Source: Fimenecus sp964457415 (GTDB taxonomy: Bacteria > Bacillota > Clostridia > Oscillospirales > Acutalibacteraceae). Taken from it: 6,086 nucleotides of DNA. How positions within the stretch are numbered: the first letter of the stretch is position 1; every line of letters begins with the position of its first letter. The notes beneath the pieces were generated by a model. It was not told the origin of the DNA. It saw only the letters and a program-made list of their open reading frames with translations, and made no database searches. The stretch lies in the NCBI GenBank assembly GCA_964457415.1, contig CAYWFB010000081.1, positions 1 through 6,086 on the forward strand. The letters run 5' to 3'. The position numbers and the translations under genes were made by a program. Of this stretch, positions 1-3,868 are shown piece after piece.

Positions 1-48
1 ATAACCCTTAAGTCTGATTCTGATTTTCTTACCTTTTGTTGCTGCCAT
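1..48 (-). CDS. rpsJ: 30S ribosomal protein S10, N-terminal 16 codons (runs off the window)
   Basis: The minus strand reads MAATKGKKIRIRLKGY from an ATG at 48-46. The basic K-I-R-I-R-L-K-x-Y/F start is the hallmark of bacterial ribosomal protein S10, which sits in the head of the 30S subunit and also acts as NusE in transcription antitermination. A full AGGAGG (56-61) lies 7 nt upstream, which fixes the start. In bacteria rpsJ is normally the first gene of the S10 operon (rpsJ-rplC-rplD and so on), and the promoter and long leader directly upstream fit that position. The gene is cut by the window edge, so only the beginning can be judged, but the motif is very characteristic. Confidence 0.93.
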   Translation of the reverse strand, partial: MAATKGKKIRIRLKGY

Positions 49-360
49 TTTGGTTCCTCCTAATTTTCTGGGCACGTTATTTTACTTGCAACCCGGCCGG
101 GTGTTTCAACCCTTCCGTTTTTAAAACCGAAAAATCGGTTTCTGATTTTTCGGACGGCGTAAAATAGCGCAGAATGCTCCTGCAAGTACCGTTAGAGCGC
201 AGTTGGGGTACGCTTTAAGGTTTTAAAAGCATTATTGGTCGCCCGATTTTAAATCAGACATACTCCACGGTAATTCCCTGCATCTTTGTGCAGCCACCTA
301 CCGCTTCAACGCATATCGCATACTGCAAATGGGCAGAATTCGCCTAAAGTCGCAGAATGC
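49..360 (-). ncRNA. Structured 5' leader of the S10 (rpsJ) operon, probable ribosomal-protein leader
   Basis: About 310 nt separate the predicted transcription start (near 360) from rpsJ, with no ORF in between. Seen in the RNA sense, 5' to 3': (a) a hairpin of 299-304 with 267-272, then a 5x5 purine-rich internal loop (GGUGG opposite GGAAU), then 289-293 with 278-282; (b) a 6-bp hairpin, 252-257 with 243-248; (c) a 5-bp stem, 207-211 with 186-190; (d) an 8-bp perfect long-range match, 181-188 with 83-90, which shares bases 186-188 with (c), so the two cannot coexist; (e) a terminator-like hairpin at 127-153 inside the loop closed by (d); (f) overlapping small hairpins around 92-115. S10 operons are known to be autoregulated through their leader (by L4 in Escherichia coli). 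The specific ligand here is not visible and is inferred only from position. Confidence 0.68.
123..153 (-). terminator. Terminator-like hairpin (attenuator candidate) within the rpsJ leader
   Basis: In the RNA sense, CCGAAAAATC (144-153) pairs perfectly over 10 bp with GATTTTTCGG (127-136) around a 7-nt loop, followed by UUUU (123-126). A second hairpin, 7 bp with a UUUU loop, can form from the right-hand half of the same segment (about 125-142) and would replace it. The stem is A/U-rich and the U-run is short, so termination may be weak or conditional. Because it lies inside the leader about 75 nt before the rpsJ start codon, an attenuation role is inferred rather than simple gene-end termination. 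Confidence 0.5.
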
Positions 361-366
361 TTGTAT

Positions 367-415
367 ATTCTAACACACCTTTCGTGAAATTGCAAGAACT
401 TTTTTAAAAAACTTT
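367..415 (-). promoter_or_regulatory. S10 operon promoter with UP-element-like tract
   Basis: On the minus strand, -35 TTGCAA (390-395) is separated by exactly 17 bp from -10 TAGAAT (367-372). A TGn directly before the -10 makes it an extended -10. Just upstream of the -35, 396-415 is nearly pure A/T with a perfect TTTTTTAAAAAA core (400-411), similar to the UP elements that bind the RNA polymerase alpha subunit. The predicted start is about position 360. Strong core elements plus an UP-like tract suit a ribosomal protein operon. Confidence 0.75.
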
Positions 416-470
416 GTGAAAAATGCAGAATTTTTTTAAGAATAATTTTATCCACAATATCTTGTGTCCA

Positions 471-525
471 TAAAACAAAATCGGCACAAATTTTGAAGAA
501 AAATCTTCCGATTTGTACCGATTTT
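471..525 (-). terminator. Long composite-stem terminator after the three-gene module
   Basis: An inverted repeat pairs 518-525 with 477-484 (8 bp), has one mismatch (517/485), then pairs 511-516 with 486-491 (6 bp), with an inner 5-bp stem (504-508 with 495-499) closed by a 4-nt loop. On the minus strand it is followed by UUUUGUUUUA (471-480 region). It lies about 50 nt past the stop codon of the gene ending at 574 and upstream of the S10 promoter, so it insulates the S10 operon from read-through. The A/T-rich tract between 526 and 573 holds nothing else that I can support. Confidence 0.75.
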
Positions 526-573
526 AAGTGTATTTATTATACATATTATATATTATAAGTGCAAAATGCAAAA

Positions 574-1296
574 TTATTTATTCTTTTTTGAGATTTTATC
601 TAAAATACCCCAAAGAGTTTTACCTATAAAATCTGTTGGTTCATTAACAATCGGGTTTCCTTCGTTTTGTCTTTGCATCATATCCTGCATACTTAAAAGC
701 GTGTGTGCATTATCATCATTATAAAATCTTTTAAGTCTTGATGCTTTTATCCAGCTTGGAATTGAAAAAAACACCAAATTCAAAATTGCAACAACTCCCG
801 CCCATATATCGCCTCGGGTTAAAAACCAACCCAATAGAAACAGTAATACTGGCAAAGCAGAGGTAACGACAATATGATAAAACATTGCTTTTCTTTTCTG
901 CTTTTTCCACTCCTTAATATAATCTCCACATCGATTTACCGTCATACTGTTGTTATTAAGATATACCGAATTATATATGCATTGTTCGGTATCTCTCACC
1001 TCAAGATTTTCAATGCTGATTGTTTCGCATACACAACTGTCAGGGAACACCAAATCAAACTCCGCATTGCATTGTAAAGCATTGATTACACTGTCATTAT
1101 CAACAAATTCATCAATAAGAATAAATAACCAATTAAGCATTACACGATTTTTATCAGAGACACAAACCGTCATATGAAAATTGTTTGAATTAGTGTAAAT
1201 CGGCAATGTAACACCCTTGTTTAATATGTATTCCCTGCCGTCACAAACAAGCATTAATTGTTTATAATAAGTATTATTTTGAAAATTTATAGTCAT
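574..1296 (-). CDS. Unrecognised two-helix membrane protein with a Cys-rich N-terminal domain
   Basis: 240 residues; I do not recognise a family. Residues 1-50 look beta-rich, with alternating hydrophobic residues around LMLV and YIL, and align without gaps to the N-terminus of the protein encoded at 1553-2191. Both have F5-x-N7-N8, V17, K27 and F40. Seven cysteines fall in the first 123 residues (18, 45, 76, 88, 90, 106, 123). Two membrane helices are predicted at about 139-159 and 164-184. Lys/Arg clusters flank them on both outer sides (KKQKRK and RLKR), which suggests that the N-terminal domain and the C-terminal tail (185-240) are both cytoplasmic. The ATG at 1296-1294 overlaps the upstream TGA (ATGA), with a weak AAAGGG 8 nt upstream, so translation is probably coupled. 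It is the last gene before the terminator at 471-525. The function is unknown. Confidence 0.85.
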   Translation of the reverse strand: MTINFQNNTYYKQLMLVCDGREYILNKGVTLPIYTNSNNFHMTVCVSDKNRVMLNWLFILIDEFVDNDSVINALQCNAEFDLVFPDSCVCETISIENLEVRDTEQCIYNSVYLNNNSMTVNRCGDYIKEWKKQKRKAMFYHIVVTSALPVLLFLLGWFLTRGDIWAGVVAILNLVFFSIPSWIKASRLKRFYNDDNAHTLLSMQDMMQRQNEGNPIVNEPTDFIGKTLWGILDKISKKNK

Positions 1297-1541
1297 TGTT
1301 TTAACCCTTTTATTCGCTTTTCCAACTTATCATATTCTTTTTCAATTTCTGCCATACGATTTTCGAGAGCGGTATATTCCTCTTGCCACAAGGCATATTC
1401 CTTTTTGTCGTCCTCATCGGGTTGAAAATCCTCAAGGTCTAAAAGCTGGTCCTCCAAATCATCATATTCGTCAGAAAGCTTTTCCATTAAGTCCTCAAGC
1501 TCCCAGAGTGTTCTGTTTGAAAATTCAAAAATCTCGCCCAT
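1293..1541 (-). CDS. Small acidic coiled-coil (helical hairpin) protein, unrecognised
   Basis: 82 residues from the ATG at 1541-1539. A longer frame up to 1580 exists, but this ATG has a proper AAGGAG (1549-1554) 7 nt upstream, while the longer version would overlap the previous gene by 28 bp with no visible site. The sequence is almost all charged heptad-like helix: about residues 8-38 (LWELEDLMEKLSDEYDDLE...) and about 46-82 (EEYTALENRMAEIEKEYDKLEKRIKGL), joined by an acidic turn with a proline (FQPDEDD, 39-45). This predicts an antiparallel helical hairpin. It lacks the central WxG motif, so I do not call it a WXG100 protein. It is sandwiched between two genes with related N-termini, only 11 nt after the previous stop and overlapping the next start, which suggests an adaptor or scaffold in the same complex (inference). 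Confidence 0.8.
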   Translation of the reverse strand: MGEIFEFSNRTLWELEDLMEKLSDEYDDLEDQLLDLEDFQPDEDDKKEYALWQEEYTALENRMAEIEKEYDKLEKRIKGLKQ

Positions 1542-1548
1542 TTTAATT

Positions 1549-1554
1549 CTCCTT
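1549..1554 (-). promoter_or_regulatory. Ribosome binding site that decides the start of the coiled-coil gene
   Basis: AAGGAG on the minus strand, 7 nt before the ATG at 1541, overlapping the stop codon (1555-1553) of the preceding gene. It supports the internal start over the longer frame and suggests translational coupling between the two genes. Confidence 0.75.
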
Positions 1555-2191
1555 AAAACCCGTTTTTCTCTGCAAGGCATTCGCTGATTGTCTTATAAAC
1601 CTTATTATCCTTACAGCAATTTTTCACAATGGCAGTCTGTATTGGAAGCTCAATCAACAAATCAAAAACTCCGCTGATAAAAGCAGACTCCGCAACATAT
1701 TGCTTTCTTTGCGATTTTATAACTCTTTCTTTATTCGCGCTCTCGCAAAACAACAGCCTGCCCTTTGCGTTCACAAGAAAAGGATACATATAAACATAAT
1801 TGAAATTGTCAACAAAAAGATTATTGAAAATACTGTGGTTCTCGTGTGCGTCTTTTTCAAGAATTATGTATTCCATATCCACAAATCCCGAAATCTCATA
1901 TTTGCAGTTTACAAGCAAGGACATATCATTATAGATTTTTTCAGCCTCTTTAACTGCCCACTTAACGCCCTTTTTTATGACCTTATCCACAATCCTGCTT
2001 TTTTCATACATTGTTTCATTATCGAGCTCGCCGAGGGGGATTGTAGCCTCGCCATGTATCATTTCTAACTGAAAAGGCAAATCACCGTAAAGCTCAACTA
2101 CAGCCTCTGACTTTTCATCAAAAAGTATGGGCATACCATTGACTATGATAATATCCCCGGGGGAACAATTGTTTTTAAAAACCACTCTCAT
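1553..2191 (-). CDS. Unrecognised soluble protein, first gene of the three-gene module
   Basis: 212 residues from the ATG at 2191-2189, preceded by GAGGA (2196-2200). A GTG start at 2206 is possible (five extra residues; a GGGAG in the edge of the repeat element lies about 9 nt upstream). I prefer the ATG because it aligns the N-terminus exactly with the paralogous region of the gene at 574-1296: MRVVFKNN against MTINFQNN, with V17, K27 and F40 in register. Residues 1-65 appear beta-rich, about 66-95 is a lysine-rich helix (KVIKKGVKWAVKEAEKIYND), and the rest is mixed alpha/beta with no clear membrane segment or signal peptide. I recognise no catalytic motif. It probably acts in the cytoplasm with the coiled-coil and membrane partners encoded immediately downstream. 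No convincing promoter is visible before it; the hairpin-rich repeat occupies that space. Confidence 0.83.
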   Translation of the reverse strand: MRVVFKNNCSPGDIIIVNGMPILFDEKSEAVVELYGDLPFQLEMIHGEATIPLGELDNETMYEKSRIVDKVIKKGVKWAVKEAEKIYNDMSLLVNCKYEISGFVDMEYIILEKDAHENHSIFNNLFVDNFNYVYMYPFLVNAKGRLLFCESANKERVIKSQRKQYVAESAFISGVFDLLIELPIQTAIVKNCCKDNKVYKTISECLAEKNGF

Positions 2192-2213
2192 AAAATCCTC
2201 AAACACTTATTTT

Positions 2214-2385
2214 GTCTCCCTCTGACGAGGTGCGGGTCTCCGGTGGAGACCTTTGAGCGAAAGCTCAAAAGCACCGACCGAGCCGGCAGGCGAGACTTAG
2301 GTGGATTTTGCGAAGCAAAAGACGGAGGGAGAGAAGCCCCTCAGTCAAATGCTACACATTTGACAGCTCCCCTTTCAGGGGAGCC
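2214..2385. repeat. Hairpin-rich palindromic intergenic repeat element
   Basis: A compact non-coding element between the PspC gene and the next module. Perfect stems seen: 2235-2241 with 2245-2251; 2252-2258 with 2263-2269 (GAAA loop); 2306-2311 with 2315-2320; 2344-2351 with 2357-2364; 2366-2372 with 2378-2384. TCTCCCTCTG (2215-2224) pairs over 10 bp, including one wobble, with 2323-2332 and encloses the left part. The right half, with its GGGGAGC and GTCAAATG palindromes and the TTTTGCGAAGCAAAA hairpin, resembles short palindromic repeats that I recall being scattered between genes in gut Clostridia; copy number cannot be tested here. No ORF, no target-site duplication and no transposase are visible, so a MITE or REP-like element is the best guess. 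Confidence 0.72.
2229..2275. other. Compact multi-branched fold inside the repeat
   Basis: GGTGC (2229-2233) pairs with GCACC (2271-2275) and closes a junction holding two perfect 7-bp hairpins placed back to back (2235-2251 and 2252-2269), with only one unpaired base on either side. Because all stems are perfect inverted repeats, it can form on either strand, as RNA or extruded DNA. It sits within the left arm of the larger repeat. Confidence 0.6.
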
Positions 2386-2405
2386 GAGATAACCATTCAA
2401 CCTCT

Positions 2406-2654
2406 TTACTGATTATTGTCTGTCTTATTCTGCTCGAATTCGTTGTACTGATAATCGGGGAAGGGTCTGCGGGGCATAACGATTGCGAGAATAATATAAA
2501 CTACAATTCCGCCGATGCCTGCGAAGAAAATTGAAATCAACGCGTAAGCCACGCGCACGATTGTGGGGTCGATTTCAAAATATTCTGCGATACCTGCGCA
2601 AACGCCGTCAAGCTTTTTGTCTGTGCTCTTATAAAGCTTCTTCTCTTTAAACAT
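2406..2654 (-). CDS. PspC-domain envelope-stress membrane protein
   Basis: 82 residues from the ATG at 2654-2652. GGAGG (2662-2666 region) lies about 8 nt upstream, so the longer TTG-initiated frame is not preferred. The sequence is a textbook PspC domain: KKLYKSTDKKLDGVCAGIAE, then YFEIDPTIVRV, a hydrophobic helix at about 35-60 containing Gly-Ile-Gly-Gly, and a short MPRRP exit, followed by a polar tail. PspC proteins in proteobacteria act with PspB in the phage-shock membrane-stress response; in Firmicutes they are commonly small stand-alone membrane proteins. It is the last gene of the PadR operon, 17 nt after the 63-residue gene. No U-tract terminator follows it; the palindromic repeat does. 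Confidence 0.93.
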   Translation of the reverse strand: MFKEKKLYKSTDKKLDGVCAGIAEYFEIDPTIVRVAYALISIFFAGIGGIVVYIILAIVMPRRPFPDYQYNEFEQNKTDNNQ

Positions 2655-2671
2655 AATTAAATCCTCCAAAA

Positions 2672-2863
2672 TTATTTATCAAAAGTTATCATTGCCATAA
2701 CATTGTTTTCAGTCTCTTTTTCTGCCTTGTACTCGCGGTACTGCTCGATGCCGTATTCAACACCTGTTTTGATAAGCTCTCCGCCGCACACCGCAAAGCT
2801 GACAATTGCCGTAAAGAGCGAAACAAGAAAAAGTATTGCAAATGTGATTATAGCTTTTTTCAT
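2672..2863 (-). CDS. Small single-span membrane protein (63 aa), unrecognised
   Basis: It starts at an ATG (2863-2861) preceded by AGGGGAGG, and lies 20 nt after the HAAS gene and 17 nt before the PspC gene, so it is clearly part of the operon. MKK is followed by a hydrophobic helix at about residues 4-26 (AIITFAILFLVSLFTAIVSF), then a charged tail rich in Glu, Lys and Tyr (about 38-53). This fits either an uncleaved signal anchor or a secreted peptide. Cys26 follows F-A-V, which is not a good lipobox. A mature tail outside the membrane is expected from the N-terminal lysines (inside-positive rule). The function is unknown; the context suggests an accessory subunit or small regulator of the HAAS/PspC membrane proteins. 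Confidence 0.85.
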   Translation of the reverse strand: MKKAIITFAILFLVSLFTAIVSFAVCGGELIKTGVEYGIEQYREYKAEKETENNVMAMITFDK

Positions 2864-2883
2864 TATATATTTCCTCCCCTTAC

Positions 2884-3372
2884 TTATTTATTAATTCTGT
2901 CAACACATTCTTTGATTTGTATTGCCGCCCACAAAAGTGTGAGTATAGCCAAACAAAGAATTGCCGCTGTTGATGAGATTGCGAATACAAGGAACGCTAC
3001 CGAATTGATATATGGAACAATAAAGCAATATGCCACAATCATAATTGCCGCCGCAAGAAACAGTCCCAATGTGAGCGGAACAGAGAAGAATGCCTGAACC
3101 ACATTCCAGAAGAAAGATATTGTCCAAAAAGCCTTGTTTTTCTTTTTTTCTTTCTTGGGTTCAATTCGGTTTTCCATTATGGCGTCGCCCACATACTGCT
3201 TTGCGCACTCAAAAGGAGTGCCCAATTCTTTGCAAATTTGCTCTTCTGATTTGCCTGCCGCCTCTGCCTCGCGGAAATGTGCACGGAAATCATCAAGAAT
3301 TTCGGTGCGTTCATTTTTTGGCAACGGCGAAAGATATGAATAAAGTTCATTTAAAAAGTCAATTTTTTTCAT
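2884..3372 (-). CDS. HAAS-domain (DUF1700-type) membrane protein
   Basis: 162 residues. Residues 1-65 match the HAAS/DUF1700 pattern: MKKIDFLNELYSYLSPLP, then an ERTEILDDFRAHFREAEAAGKSEEQICKELG helix pair and P-x-x-x-AKQYV. A Lys-rich linker follows (73-80), then a hydrophobic region of two to three helices (about 84-120 and 123-152). In Firmicutes, HAAS-type membrane proteins are typically encoded directly after a PadR regulator, exactly as here, and are thought to be membrane-associated signalling or regulatory partners. Its ATG overlaps the padR-type stop (ATGA), and the ribosome site GAGGGGG (3380-3386) lies inside the last padR codons, so translation is coupled. A DUF4097 gene, the usual third member in my recollection, is absent; a 63-aa protein and PspC follow instead. 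Confidence 0.9.
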   Translation of the reverse strand: MKKIDFLNELYSYLSPLPKNERTEILDDFRAHFREAEAAGKSEEQICKELGTPFECAKQYVGDAIMENRIEPKKEKKKNKAFWTISFFWNVVQAFFSVPLTLGLFLAAAIMIVAYCFIVPYINSVAFLVFAISSTAAILCLAILTLLWAAIQIKECVDRINK

Positions 3373-3686
3373 TGTTCTACCCCCTCAAAGAATGAGTTAA
3401 CCTGATTTAAAAATTCTGCCCATTGACTGTGCAGGGCTTTTTGCCTTTGACGGCCCTTAATAGTTATTCTGTAATATTTGCGTGCAGGTCCGTTTGGCGA
3501 TTCCATTAAATACGACTCAAAATACCCGTCATTCTGCAATCTCTTAAGCATTGGATAAACCGAGCCTTCGCTGATTTCCATACTCTTGCCCAAAAGGTCT
3601 GCCAGCTCATATCCATAACGGTCGCCACCGAGAAGCGCGGTCAGCGCACAAAGCTCGAGAACACCTTTTTTGAACTGTGTATTCAT
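3369..3686 (-). CDS. PadR-family transcriptional regulator
   Basis: 105 residues with the complete PadR winged-helix fold: an N-terminal helix (GVLELCALTALLGG), YGYEL (24-28), the recognition-helix region SEGSVYPMLKRLQNDGYF (39-56), and the wing ending in GPARKYYRITIKGR (66-79). A single C-terminal helix (about 82-103) serves for dimerisation, as in the short PadR subfamily 2 type. AAAGGAGG lies 6 nt before the ATG. It is the first gene of the operon and probably represses its own promoter (3753-3781) through a near-palindrome at 3737-3750; short PadR proteins of this kind usually autoregulate adjacent membrane-protein genes in response to antibiotics, membrane stress or small ligands. The effector cannot be read from the sequence. 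Confidence 0.95.
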   Translation of the reverse strand: MNTQFKKGVLELCALTALLGGDRYGYELADLLGKSMEISEGSVYPMLKRLQNDGYFESYLMESPNGPARKYYRITIKGRQRQKALHSQWAEFLNQVNSFFEGVEQ

Positions 3687-3736
3687 TGCCTGCCTCCTTT
3701 TAGTATATGTATTGTTGCTGATTTCGATTAGTTTTA

Positions 3737-3750
3737 TACTATCGACAGTA
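3737..3750. promoter_or_regulatory. Candidate PadR operator
   Basis: TACTATCGACAGTA is a 14-bp palindrome broken at one symmetric pair (TACT-x-TCGA-x-AGTA). It overlaps the predicted transcription start (about 3746), where a bound repressor would block initiation. Further ACTA/TAGT half-site-like sequences lie nearby (about 3767-3772 and 3783-3788). Assignment to the PadR protein rests on position only. Confidence 0.5.
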
Positions 3751-3752
3751 CC

Positions 3753-3781
3753 ATAATATCACACACTACTAAATAATGCAA
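3753..3781 (-). promoter_or_regulatory. Promoter of the PadR operon
   Basis: On the minus strand, -35 TTGCAT (3776-3781), a 17-bp spacer and -10 TATTAT (3753-3758), with TGA immediately upstream giving an extended -10. The predicted start is about 3746, which gives a 5' UTR of about 60 nt. The -35 is weak against TTGACA; the extended -10 compensates. Confidence 0.65.
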
Positions 3782-3812
3782 GATAGTTTTTAAAAATTAA
3801 TAGTTTATTAAT

Positions 3813-3846
3813 AAAAACGGCGGGAGATTTCAAGATTTCTCCCGCC
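3813..3846 (-). terminator. Intrinsic terminator of the acyltransferase operon
   Basis: GGCGGGAGA (RNA sense, 3838-3846) pairs perfectly over 9 bp with TCTCCCGCC (3819-3827) around a 10-nt loop and is followed by GUUUUU (3813-3818). It lies 22 nt past the stop of the gene ending at 3869 and separates that operon from the PadR promoter. Confidence 0.9.
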
Positions 3847-3868
3847 ATACTATACATATTGTTAACTT

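Noticed and set aside
1293..1541. WXG100/type VII secretion substrate
   Set aside because: Size and helical hairpin are similar, but there is no WxG at the turn, and no ESX ATPase or other secretion gene is present.
1542..1580. Longer start for the coiled-coil gene (13 extra residues)
   Set aside because: It would overlap the upstream gene by 28 bp without a ribosome site, whereas the internal ATG has AAGGAG at 7 nt.
1700..2068. 122-codon plus-strand open frame
   Set aside because: It lies wholly opposite the better-supported gene at 1553-2191, has no ribosome binding site or family resemblance, and reads as low-quality antisense translation.
2214..2385. CRISPR array or tRNA-like gene
   Set aside because: The hairpins differ from one another with no repeat-spacer periodicity, and no anticodon arm, T-loop consensus or acceptor stem is present.
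2672..2863. Lipoprotein call for the 63-aa protein
   Set aside because: Cys26 is preceded by F-A-V, which lacks the small residue normally required just before the lipobox cysteine.
3090..3395. Plus-strand frames across the HAAS gene
   Set aside because: Antisense to a clearly recognisable HAAS gene, with no ribosome binding site.
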